Origin: Pirellulales bacterium
Lineage (GTDB): Bacteria > Planctomycetota > Planctomycetia > Pirellulales > Thermoguttaceae
Reading direction: 5' to 3'
Length of the DNA: 64,000 bases
Assembly: GCA_016936015.1 (NCBI GenBank)
Contig: JAFGPV010000043.1
Location: forward strand, 1 to 64,000
Shown here: piece after piece, positions 48,429-56,911 of the stretch
Layout of the letters: each line of letters begins with the position of its first letter
Position numbering within the stretch: the stretch's first letter is position 1
The notes under the pieces: generated by a model
Told to the model about the DNA's origin: nothing
The model's database searches: none
Seen by the model: the letters and a program-made list of their open reading frames with translations, nothing else
Program-made: the position numbers and the translations under genes

Positions 48429-49262
48429 TCAGGACGTTTCGGCTTCCTGGGCCAGGATCCCGAGGACCAAGGCCCGGAGCTTCGGCTCGGCGGAGGCGGC
48501 CACCATAAGGATCTCTTCAATCACGGCGGGTTTGAGCGTCTCGGGCAGGCACATGTCGGTGATGACCGAAAGGCCCAGCACCCGCATCCCCGAGTGCACT
48601 GCCACCAGCACCTCAGGGACGGTGGACATGCCAACGGCGTCGGCGCCGAGGATCCGCAGGGCGCGGTATTCCGCCCGGGTTTCCAAATTCGGGCCGACCA
48701 CCGCCGCGTAGACGCCCCGATGGGCGGCGAATTGCTCCCGCCGGGCGATGTCCAACGCGCGGTTGATCAGCGTCGGATCGTAAGGGCGGCACATGTCGGG
48801 GAACCGCGGGCCGAGCGCCTCGTCGTTGACGCCGATCAGCGGATTGCCGTTCATCAGGTTGATGTGGTCTTCGATGACCATGACGTCGCCCAGGGCAAAC
48901 CGGGGATTCAAGCCGCCGCAGGCGTTCGAGACGACGAGCAGGTCGGCCCCCAAGGCCTTCATGACGCGGACGGGAAAAGTGATCTGCCGGTAGGAATAGC
49001 CCTCGTAGGCGTGGAAGCGGCCTTCCATGGCGACCACGGACACGCCCTGCAACCGGCCGCAGATCCACTGTCCGGCGTGCCCGACGGTCGTGGACTGCGG
49101 GAAGTGGGGCAGCGCGGCGTAGTCGAGCGCGGCCTCGGTCTGGATTTGTGCGGCCACGCTGCCCAGGCCGGTCCCCAAGATGATTCCAACCCGGGGTTGG
49201 CCCGGCCAGTGGGAATGGATGACGTCGACAGCCTGGGCGATCTGCTGGGCAAGTTCTTGCAT
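48429..49262 (-). CDS. Purine nucleoside phosphorylase (PNP, class II)
   Basis: A 277-residue purine salvage enzyme that splits inosine or guanosine with phosphate. RVGIILGTGLGSVAAQI has the phosphate-binding loop; HFPQSTTVGHAGQWICGRL, GRFHAYEGYSYRQITFPVRV, the active-site segment NACGGLNPRFALGDVMVIEDHINLM (two parts) and GADAVGMSTVPEV all match the trimeric PNP family. The position of Asn in the base-binding site cannot decide between inosine and adenosine use, but this class prefers 6-oxopurines. Standalone gene, preceded by a heptamer repeat of CCCTGAA type. Confidence 0.93.
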   Translation of the reverse strand: MQELAQQIAQAVDVIHSHWPGQPRVGIILGTGLGSVAAQIQTEAALDYAALPHFPQSTTVGHAGQWICGRLQGVSVVAMEGRFHAYEGYSYRQITFPVRVMKALGADLLVVSNACGGLNPRFALGDVMVIEDHINLMNGNPLIGVNDEALGPRFPDMCRPYDPTLINRALDIARREQFAAHRGVYAAVVGPNLETRAEYRALRILGADAVGMSTVPEVLVAVHSGMRVLGLSVITDMCLPETLKPAVIEEILMVAASAEPKLRALVLGILAQEAETS

Positions 49263-49264
49263 AG

Positions 49265-49350
49265 AAAGGATTTGGGCTCAGGATTCATGGTTCAGTAATG
49301 GAAGTAAATTGTCCAGCATCTTTACTGAACCCTGAACCTGAACCCTCATT
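49265..49350. repeat. Heptamer repeat (ACCCTGA units)
   Basis: CTCAGGATTCATGGTTCAG on one side and TACTGAACCCTGAACCTGAA on the other. It lies between the phosphorylase start and the acidic-protein end, and resembles the insert units in ileS. Confidence 0.55.
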
Positions 49351-49358
49351 GTAGTTTA

Positions 49359-49604
49359 TTACTTTTCGTCGTCGTCCAGGTCTTCGTCGTCGGAGTCGGA
49401 ATCCTCGTCGTCCTCATCGTCGTCAAAGTCGTCCTCGAAGTCGTCGTCGTAATCTTCCTCGAATTCGTCGTCGAATTCGTCGTCGAAGTCATCGTCGTCG
49501 AAGTCGTCGAAATCCTCCTCGCTCTCGGCGTAAGCCGTGCCAGCGACGGAGGGGAATGCAGGGAAGAGGGATTCACGCCAGGGACATTTCGACGGGGCAA
49601 TCAT
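49359..49604 (-). CDS. Highly acidic small protein, Asp-rich tail
   Basis: An 81-residue protein. The first 26 residues end in FPSVAGTAYA, possibly a signal peptide; the rest is almost only Asp and Glu, broken by Phe, Tyr and Ser (EEDFDDFDDDDFDDEFDD). The gene starts at an ATG preceded by GAGGTAAATC, a good ribosome binding site, with a stop codon directly upstream in frame, so it is very likely translated. The DNA is made of tandem GAC/GAT/GAA codons and could have expanded by slippage. A cation-binding or mineral-associated role is possible; no known family. Confidence 0.65.
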   Translation of the reverse strand: MIAPSKCPWRESLFPAFPSVAGTAYAESEEDFDDFDDDDFDDEFDDEFEEDYDDDFEDDFDDDEDDEDSDSDDEDLDDDEK

Positions 49605-49828
49605 GATTTACCTCGAAAAAATAAAAGGGCCGAACGGTACCTTCCGGCCAGAGTGGAGTTTTTACGAGACACCGACCTCTGACCTCGGCGATTCGCCGGG
49701 GACTGATATAATCCGCGGCGTATTGTGAGATACGCCAAGCCGCCTGTCAACAGTGGCCGCGGGGTTTTTTCCCGTTCCACCGAGAGATTGGAAACCCCCC
49801 ACTGAAGCATGGCAGGCTGGACGGTCTG

Positions 49829-51376
49829 TCAAGTCGATTTCTGAGGCAAGTCGAGAGCGTGGGGGAACGCTCCCTGCGGCGGCAGCGGAGCGGGCGTGGG
49901 ACCGGCCGGATCGACCCGATACTGCCGGTCGGCCGCCGGATCGGCCTGCTCCTCCACGGCCGTCAGATAGGCCAGCAGTTCCGGATGCTGCGGTTCCACC
50001 TGCCGCCACTCCTCCAAGACCGGCAGGGCGGCCTCGGCCTGACCCTGCGAAAGGAGGGTCGAGGCCAGATGACGAAGGCAGAACGGGTGCTTGCAGCCCG
50101 ACAGGTAGGCGCTTTGCAGGGAGGCCAATGCGGCGGTCCAGCGGCGGTTTCGGGCAAGGCAGGCGCCGCGGACGACCTGGGCCAGAAGCATCCGATCCGG
50201 CGAGCCGGAAAAGAGCGTCTTGGCGATTTCCAGGGCCTTTTCCTCCCGGCCGAGCCGGATGAACACCTCCAGGGCCGATCGCTGCAACCGGGCCGAACGG
50301 GGATAGCGAGAGAGTGCATCCTCTAACACCCGACCGGCCTCCGCCGCCTTTCCTTGCAATTGCAGGGCGGTGCAATAACAGGCCGTCGCCATCTCGGGCA
50401 GGTCGCCGAGGTGCCAGGTTTCCAAGTCGATCCGGCCGTGTTCCATCGCGGTCTGATACGCCCGGACGGCCAAATCGAGCCGGCCTTCTCCCTGTAAAAA
50501 GCCGCCCATGCTCATAAGCAATTGGGCGTCTGTAGGGAAGACTTCCAGGGCCTTCAGACAGAGATTGATCCGCTCGAAGCCGGGGCCGGGAAGTTGACTG
50601 CAACAACCTAGCAGCCCGTAATATCCCTCCAGCATCTCGGTCGAACCGGGCGCCGCCGCCGCCACGGCCTGCGTAAAGGCCGCGTGGGCCTTTTCGTATT
50701 CACCCAACAGGTCGTCGGCCTCCCCTTCGACCAGGAGCAGCCGCGACACCGGTTGTGGATGTTCGGTTTTTTCGCGTTCCACTAGGGCCAGATTCCGCCG
50801 GGCGCGGCGCTGACGACGTTCGGGATCGTGCTGCCGTCCCGGGCGGATAATACGGCCGGGTGCGGTCTCGATCGCCAGCCCCGCCTTCCGAGCCGAAGTC
50901 GCCGCCGACTCGCGGATCCGGCCTTCAAAATGCAGTCCGGCAGCCGTCGGCAGAAGCCGGAGTTGTGCGATTTGTTCCCCCGCGGCATCGGGTTGCAGCG
51001 GCGGAATTTCCACCAGGAGCCGATAGGCCTTTTTCGGCGAGGCCTCCCGATCGATAAATTTTCGCAGGGCATCGGCCGCTCCGGTCGGCAGCGTCTCTCC
51101 GGCGTCCAGCCATAACACCCAATCGCCGCGGACGCGGCGGAAGCATGCATTGCGAGCGGCGGAAAAATCGTCCGCCCACGGCGTATGGCCGATCCGGGCG
51201 CCAAACCGCTCGGCAATCCGGCACGTTGTGTCGCGTGAGCCGGTGTCTTCCACGACCAATTCGTCGGCCAGCGACCGCACGCCGGCCAGCGTCTCTTCCA
51301 GGACCGGCTCCTCATCGCGAACAATCATCGCCACCGAGAGCCGCGGCCGGGTAATGAAAAGATGTTGGGTGCTCAT
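49829..51376 (-). CDS. Family 2 glycosyltransferase with C-terminal TPR repeats
   Basis: A 515-residue protein. The N-terminal GT2 domain opens RLSVAMIVRDEEPVLEETL and has DELVVEDTGSRDTTCRIAERFGA and WVLWLDAGETLPTGA, where the usual D-x-D/E acceptor region reads DAGE. A helical TPR-like part occupies about 200-490 (LALVEREKTEHPQPVSRLL, AFTQAVAAAAPGS). The combination is the common bacterial GT2-TPR plan, for cell-surface glycans or protein glycosylation. No signal peptide, so cytoplasmic. The start ATG is at 51376. It stands alone. Confidence 0.85.
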   Translation of the reverse strand: MSTQHLFITRPRLSVAMIVRDEEPVLEETLAGVRSLADELVVEDTGSRDTTCRIAERFGARIGHTPWADDFSAARNACFRRVRGDWVLWLDAGETLPTGAADALRKFIDREASPKKAYRLLVEIPPLQPDAAGEQIAQLRLLPTAAGLHFEGRIRESAATSARKAGLAIETAPGRIIRPGRQHDPERRQRRARRNLALVEREKTEHPQPVSRLLLVEGEADDLLGEYEKAHAAFTQAVAAAAPGSTEMLEGYYGLLGCCSQLPGPGFERINLCLKALEVFPTDAQLLMSMGGFLQGEGRLDLAVRAYQTAMEHGRIDLETWHLGDLPEMATACYCTALQLQGKAAEAGRVLEDALSRYPRSARLQRSALEVFIRLGREEKALEIAKTLFSGSPDRMLLAQVVRGACLARNRRWTAALASLQSAYLSGCKHPFCLRHLASTLLSQGQAEAALPVLEEWRQVEPQHPELLAYLTAVEEQADPAADRQYRVDPAGPTPAPLPPQGAFPHALDLPQKST

Positions 51377-51874
51377 GAGCCTTCCTTAGCGAAGTCCAAC
51401 GGCTGACAGCCGCCCTTTATGAGACGGCCCGATAATCAAACAAATCCGTGTTCAACGACCTCAGAGAAGCACACTTCTGCAAACGCCACGTCACAACGGC
51501 CGTAGGGATTCAGTGGAGGTGCACTACACCCCCCGGCTGCGCCCCTGGGGCGCCTATCGGAAATGATTCACGTGGGTTTCAATAACCTTGAAGAGTCTAG
51601 CGAATCCCGGGAGAATGGGAAATATTAGATTTTAGCCTATCTCACCTTAGAACCCGAAGCCTTCCCAGTTCGTAAAGGGGATAATAAGCTATAATACGAG
51701 GTGATTATGCGCGCCAACGAAACAGAATCCTGGCCATAAATCGGATTATCTTTCTATTGAGAGAATCGGCCGATTTTCATTCTTAAATATTTACCAGCAA
51801 AAGACTTATATTTGAATTTTTTTCAGGGATTATCCCTCTTCTCATCGAGGATTTACCTGGTTCTTCTTTAGCCA
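51377..51874. other. AT-rich spacer upstream of the VanZ-like gene
   Basis: About 500 bases. It holds a single arm of family D at 51398-51414 and, at 51535-51560, a GC-rich stretch (GCTGCGCCCCTGGGGCGCC) with stem potential. After 51600 it becomes strongly AT-rich and presumably holds promoters of the flanking divergent genes. No further gene is supported. Confidence 0.5.
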
Positions 51875-52288
51875 ATGAAGCTTCGCATATTCATACGATT
51901 GTTGTTTTTAGGATATCTTGGATATTTTTCGTTTATTTTGCTTGTCAACGAACCATTACCTTGGATGGAATTTACCCCAAAAATGGCGTTTTGGGTGGAG
52001 ATGCTCTTACCAATCGTGCATCTCTTGGGATTTTTCGGGCTGACGCTCTTGGCGACGGCCTCCCAATGGTCTCTGCCGTGGTGGGGATTAGGCGTGGCAT
52101 TAGGCATCTATGCGTTGGCCACGGAGTTGTTGCAGGGATTGACCGTCACCCGACGGCCCGAATGGATGGATTTTTTTCAAGATTGCGGCGGAATCGTTCT
52201 CGGTCTGGGAGTCAGTTGGCTCTTCATCTCCGTGTGGCGATCCTTCCGGAAAACGACCTCCGCTGTTAACGCGCAAGAATTCACGTAA
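51875..52288 (+). CDS. VanZ-like membrane protein
   Basis: A 137-residue four-helix membrane protein of the VanZ family. The motif TELLQGLTVTRRPEWMDFFQDCGGIVLG is characteristic, with acidic and arginine residues at the membrane edge. VanZ is a teicoplanin resistance accessory in enterococci; homologues in planctomycetes have no tested role, and resistance should not be assumed. It precedes the giant TPR gene by 93 bases and on the same strand, so cotranscription is possible. Confidence 0.85.
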   Translation: MKLRIFIRLLFLGYLGYFSFILLVNEPLPWMEFTPKMAFWVEMLLPIVHLLGFFGLTLLATASQWSLPWWGLGVALGIYALATELLQGLTVTRRPEWMDFFQDCGGIVLGLGVSWLFISVWRSFRKTTSAVNAQEFT

Positions 52289-52381
52289 GATGTAAGGAAG
52301 AGAAAACACGCGGTGTTTCTCCTTTCTTCGAGCGAACCTGATGATGAATCTGATCCTAATTATTACGTACGAGGTGGCGAC

Positions 52382-55300
52382 GTGAGAACCTTCAATGTAC
52401 GATTTGCCGTGATCCTCCTGGTAGTCACCATCGTGGTCGGCGGAGGGGTCTATTGGCTCAACAGCGTTCAAGTCAAGGCCAATGCCGGCTTTTTTCTGGA
52501 ACAGGCCGGAGAAGCGGAAAAACGCGTGGAGGCGGCCAAGAAGAAGAACGATCCCAAGATGGAACGCGAAGCGATCCGGGATCAACTCATCAATTTCCAG
52601 TGGTATCTCCGCTTCATGCCGGACGAACTGGACGTGATGGAGCAATATGCCCTGCTGCAAGCCAAATACATCGATTCACCCACGACGTTCAACCAAGCCT
52701 ACTGGGCGCTGGAAGAATTGTTGCGTAAAGATCCGGCGCGGGAGGCCCCGCGCGAGAAGCTGATTGAATTGTCGATGATCGCGAAGCGATTTTCCGACGC
52801 CGAATCGCACCTGAAGTATTTCCTGCAAAAGCATCCCGACAACCCGAAGTTTCTCGATCTCTTCGGTCAATGTCAGTGGGCGCGGCATCAAGAGCGGAAG
52901 GCGGAAGAATACTTTCGCAAGGCGTTGGAATTGAATCCCAAGCAGGTCGATACATACTGGCTATTGACACGTCTGCTTCTGACGATGAACCGGCTGGAAG
53001 AGGCCAACGCCGTGGTGCAGCAAATGGTAAAATTCAATCCCGACGACATCCAGGCCCGCCTTAATCAGGTTCAGTATCTGTTGGCGACCAGGAAGACGGA
53101 CGAGGCCCGCCTGAACGTCGAGAAGGCCTTGGAACTCTCGCCCGACGATGAGAAGGCGATCTATTTGGCCACCATGTGCGCCCTGCGGTCGGAGAACCTC
53201 GAGCAGGCGCGAAAATACGCCCAGCGCGGCGTAGAACTGTTTCCCAAGAAGGTTTCTTTCTACACGACGCTGGCCGACATTGAAGCCCGCTCCGGACATC
53301 GCGACCAGGCGTTGCAGGTCCTGGATCAAGGCTTGGGGGCGATCCCCAAGTCCCCGGAGCTGATCTGGATGAAAGCGTACTACCTGGTTGATGAGGGCGA
53401 TTACGAAGCGGCGAAAAAAACCGTTTCCGAGTTGAAGCAGTTGCCAGGCTACAAGAACCGGAGCGAGTTCATCGAGGCGCGGATTCATTTCGGGAAAATG
53501 CAATGGCGGGAGGCGGCCCAGTGCTTCGAGAAATCGCGGGACGCCTTGAGCGGGAACCGCGAGTTGTTGAAACGATTGTACTTCTGGCTGGGAGTTTGCT
53601 ACGGGCAACTGAGAAATCTCGATAAACAAATCGACGCCTTCAACCGGGCTACCGAAATCGATCCGTTTTTTGAGCTGGCGCAAAAGGCGAAAATCCAGGC
53701 GCTGCAGTCATCCGGCCAGTTGAAAGCGGCCGAACGTGAGATCAACAAGCTGACGAAGTTCGTCAAGGATCAGGACCAGATACTTCTCCCTCAAATCCGC
53801 ATTAAAGTCTTGGAAATCCTCCGTCAGCCTAAATCGCAGCGGAATTGGGAGGAGGTGGAAAGTTTGTTGAATGAGGCGGCCAAGAAGACTCCCGACTCGT
53901 CGACGATCCTCCAGTATCGTTGTGAAATGTTGGCGGACAAAGGAAAATTCGAGGAGGCCGAAAAACTGCTCCGGGAGTGGTTGGAGAAAAAGCCCAAAGA
54001 TCCCCTGCTCTGGGAACTTCGCTTAGGGCTGGCCTTGCGAATGCGGGACTGGGGGAAGGCCGAGGAACTTCTCCTCCTGTGGGAAAATGAGAACGGCGAC
54101 TCGGCGGCGCTGCGTTTGGCGAAATGCCGCTTGTATCTCAACCAATACGGCAACCAAGCCGGACCCCGGCTGTGGAAGTTGGAGGAAAAGATCGAGTCCT
54201 TCAACGATCAGGAAAAGCGCGCTTTGTATGACGGTCTGCTCGGCGCCGCCCATTTACTCGGCGATCAAGAGAATCTCAGCCGCCTTGCCGGGCTGATCGC
54301 GGAATTGGACCCCCAAAACATCCAAATCCATTTCCTCCAGATGGATCGGGCGTATCAGCGGGCCGATCAGACGGCGATGAAGACCTCGATGGAGAACCTC
54401 AAGAAGATCGAAGGCGAGGGGCCCCTTTGGCATTACGGGCAGGCGTTGCTGCTGGAACTCCGCTACCGGGAGAAGAAAGATGTGAAACTGCTGGAACAGG
54501 CGTTGGATAACCTGACCCAGGCCCAGAAGATGCGCAAATCGTGGTCGAAAATCCCCCTGTTGCGGGGCGCTATTTACGACCAGCTTCAAAATGAAAAACT
54601 CGGACTCCAGAATTACCTGGAGGCCATCAACGGCGGCGAATACAATTCGGTCGCGATCCGCCGCTCGCTTCAGATTTTCTTCGCCCAACAGCGCTACACC
54701 GAGGCGGAGGACCTGTTGCAGACGTTGGAACGGGAACAAGCCCCCATCACGCCCGAGATCTTCAGAATGTGGGCGGAGTTGCTGCTCCAGCAGGGAGATT
54801 TCAATCTTGCGGTGAAGAAAGCGCAACAGGCCGTGGCGGCGGACAGCAAGGATTATCGGGAACTTTTATGGCGGGGACAAATCCTCAGCGTAGCGGCCGC
54901 CAACGCCTCCAACGAAGGCCGCAAACAAGAGGCGCTCGCCTTGAGTCAGGAAGTGGAAAAATCCTTCCGCCGGGCGGTGGAACTGAAGGATACCGAGCCG
55001 GCGCTGTGGGTGGCGCTGATCCTGTTTTTAAGCAAACAGGGTAAAACGGTTGATGCCGAGAACGCCCTGGAGCAGGCCCGGCAGAAACTCACCGGTCCCA
55101 GCGCCGACTTGGCGCTGGCCCCCTGCTACGGAGCCCTGGATCAGAACGACAAGGAAAAGGATCTCTACCAGGCGGCGCTGGCCGCCAAACCGGATGATCT
55201 CGGCGTGCTCCGGCGCGTGACGGAATTCTACCTGAAGTCCGACCAACCCAAGGAGGCGGAACCCTTGCTCCAACGCGTGCTGCAAGGCAAAGTCAAGGCC

Positions 55301-56695
55301 GAAAAGCAGGACGTCTGCTGGGCGCGGCGGAACATGGCGGCGCTTGAGGCCTCCCGCGGCGATTACGCCTCCCTGAAAAAAGCGCGAAAGATGATCGAGG
55401 AAAATCTCGCCGACTTCCCGAACTCGACTCCCGATCGGCGCAGCCTGGCCTTCATCGATCTCTACGATCCCGATCCCGGGGTCCGAGAACAAGGAATGAA
55501 GCTCATTCAGACCATGATCGAGGAGAAGAAGGCCTCGACCGATGACCTTTTCCAACTGGCCCGACAATACCTGTCTCGGGGCGATTGGAAGAATGCCAGC
55601 GACATGTTTTTGAAACTGCTGACCATGGCCGGCAATGATTCGCGGTACCTGGGCACCTACATCCGGGCCTTGTTGGATCACGACGAAGTCGCCAACGCCG
55701 GGTTTTATCTGAAAACGCTGAAAAAGCTTGCGCCCCTCGATTACCGAACCACGCAATTGGAAGCCGAGATCCTCTTCCGCCGCGGCAAAGAGGAAGAAGC
55801 GTTCCAACTGCTCCAGGGATTCGTGGATCGCGCCAACGCTCGCCCCGCCGACCGCTCGCTCCGGATCTACTATATGGCGGACACCATGGAAAAGCTCGCC
55901 CAACGGATCCAAGGGACCGACCGGCAGGCGACTGCCGAAGAATATCTTCGCACCGCGGACATCTACTACCGGCAGTACGTGGATGATCATCCTTCCCAGA
56001 AGACGGTTTTGGCGGACTTTTTATCTCGGCAGGGCCGGCGGGAAGACGCCGTGCAGGTTCTCGAATCGTCCTGGAAAAATTGTGCTCCGGCATCACTGGC
56101 CCAATCCTGCATCAATGTCGCCGAAGAAGGCAAAGGCGATCCGAAAATCATCCAGCGCGCGGACCACCTCCTTCGCGAGGCGCGGGACAAGTTTTCATCC
56201 CATCCGACGATTCTCGTCGCCCTGGGCGCCATCAGCAGCGGCCAAGGCCGGTTCGCCGACGCGGAGGGATTTTATCGCGAAGTGCTGAAAAAGTACCCCG
56301 GCAGCCCCGTCGCCATGAACAACCTGGCGATGCTCCTGAGCGTCACCCGGAAAAATCTCGACGAAGCTCTGCAGTTGATTAATAAAGCAATCGAGATCAG
56401 CGGTCCGGTGCCCCCCATGTGCGACACCCGCGCCTGCGTCTATCTGGCCCGGCATGAGCCGCAAAAAGCCCTTGCGGAAACCAAAATCGCCCTGGCCGGC
56501 GAAGTGACGGCCGAACGGCTGTTCCATCAGGCTTTAGTTTATGAACAGTTAGGACAAAACCATGCCGCGGCGGCGGCGATGGCCAAAGCCCTAGAACAGG
56601 GATTGACTAGCAAGAAAGTCCTTCGCCCCGAACTCCCGGCCTTCGAACGCCTGGAAAAAGCCGCTCAAGCCCTCTCCCCGCCGAAAAAACAATAA
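52382..56695 (+). CDS. Giant TPR protein with an N-terminal membrane anchor
   Basis: A 1,437-residue protein with one transmembrane helix near the start (FAVILLVVTIVVGGGVYWL) and more than 25 TPR-like repeats across the rest, for example AEEYFRKALELNPKQVDTYW and AEKLLREWLEKKPKDPLLWELRLG. I use the GTG at 52382, preceded by GAGGTGGCGAC, over an earlier GTG at 52313 that has no ribosome binding site. The N-terminus VRTFNVRFAVIL is typical of planctomycete anchored TPR proteins. Such proteins are scaffolds for envelope or exopolysaccharide assembly; here no partner is visible besides the VanZ-like gene. No enzyme domain is present. Confidence 0.85.
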   Translation: MRTFNVRFAVILLVVTIVVGGGVYWLNSVQVKANAGFFLEQAGEAEKRVEAAKKKNDPKMEREAIRDQLINFQWYLRFMPDELDVMEQYALLQAKYIDSPTTFNQAYWALEELLRKDPAREAPREKLIELSMIAKRFSDAESHLKYFLQKHPDNPKFLDLFGQCQWARHQERKAEEYFRKALELNPKQVDTYWLLTRLLLTMNRLEEANAVVQQMVKFNPDDIQARLNQVQYLLATRKTDEARLNVEKALELSPDDEKAIYLATMCALRSENLEQARKYAQRGVELFPKKVSFYTTLADIEARSGHRDQALQVLDQGLGAIPKSPELIWMKAYYLVDEGDYEAAKKTVSELKQLPGYKNRSEFIEARIHFGKMQWREAAQCFEKSRDALSGNRELLKRLYFWLGVCYGQLRNLDKQIDAFNRATEIDPFFELAQKAKIQALQSSGQLKAAEREINKLTKFVKDQDQILLPQIRIKVLEILRQPKSQRNWEEVESLLNEAAKKTPDSSTILQYRCEMLADKGKFEEAEKLLREWLEKKPKDPLLWELRLGLALRMRDWGKAEELLLLWENENGDSAALRLAKCRLYLNQYGNQAGPRLWKLEEKIESFNDQEKRALYDGLLGAAHLLGDQENLSRLAGLIAELDPQNIQIHFLQMDRAYQRADQTAMKTSMENLKKIEGEGPLWHYGQALLLELRYREKKDVKLLEQALDNLTQAQKMRKSWSKIPLLRGAIYDQLQNEKLGLQNYLEAINGGEYNSVAIRRSLQIFFAQQRYTEAEDLLQTLEREQAPITPEIFRMWAELLLQQGDFNLAVKKAQQAVAADSKDYRELLWRGQILSVAAANASNEGRKQEALALSQEVEKSFRRAVELKDTEPALWVALILFLSKQGKTVDAENALEQARQKLTGPSADLALAPCYGALDQNDKEKDLYQAALAAKPDDLGVLRRVTEFYLKSDQPKEAEPLLQRVLQGKVKAEKQDVCWARRNMAALEASRGDYASLKKARKMIEENLADFPNSTPDRRSLAFIDLYDPDPGVREQGMKLIQTMIEEKKASTDDLFQLARQYLSRGDWKNASDMFLKLLTMAGNDSRYLGTYIRALLDHDEVANAGFYLKTLKKLAPLDYRTTQLEAEILFRRGKEEEAFQLLQGFVDRANARPADRSLRIYYMADTMEKLAQRIQGTDRQATAEEYLRTADIYYRQYVDDHPSQKTVLADFLSRQGRREDAVQVLESSWKNCAPASLAQSCINVAEEGKGDPKIIQRADHLLREARDKFSSHPTILVALGAISSGQGRFADAEGFYREVLKKYPGSPVAMNNLAMLLSVTRKNLDEALQLINKAIEISGPVPPMCDTRACVYLARHEPQKALAETKIALAGEVTAERLFHQALVYEQLGQNHAAAAAMAKALEQGLTSKKVLRPELPAFERLEKAAQALSPPKKQ

Positions 56696-56796
56696 ATCCT
56701 TTGCCGACCTTTTGTGGGAAATATTCCGATTGCGGCAAGGCTCGGGGTGTGAAAAGCCGGGAACCGCCGGAAAAATCGGAATAAACCGCCGTTTTG

Positions 56797-56826
56797 TTGA
56801 ATCCACCCGAGGAGGATGGATATAAT
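56797..56826 (+). promoter_or_regulatory. Candidate promoter of the autotransporter-repeat PEP-CTERM gene
   Basis: TTGAAT at 56797-56802 and TATAAT at 56821-56826, 18 bases apart, 86 bases ahead of the ATG at 56912. Confidence 0.45.
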
Positions 56827-56911
56827 AAAGGCAAGAGCAAACAGCGATCTTTTCATTTCCGGTCGCGGTCGAACACGGACGGACCAACAAAATCTTTAAG
56901 ATGCCACAGGT

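Noticed and set aside
51707-51739. Ten-codon leader-like frame after GAGGTG and a TATAAT at 51690-51695
   Set aside because: The -10 hexamer overlaps the ribosome binding site region, so both cannot work together, and no regulated gene with matching codons follows closely.
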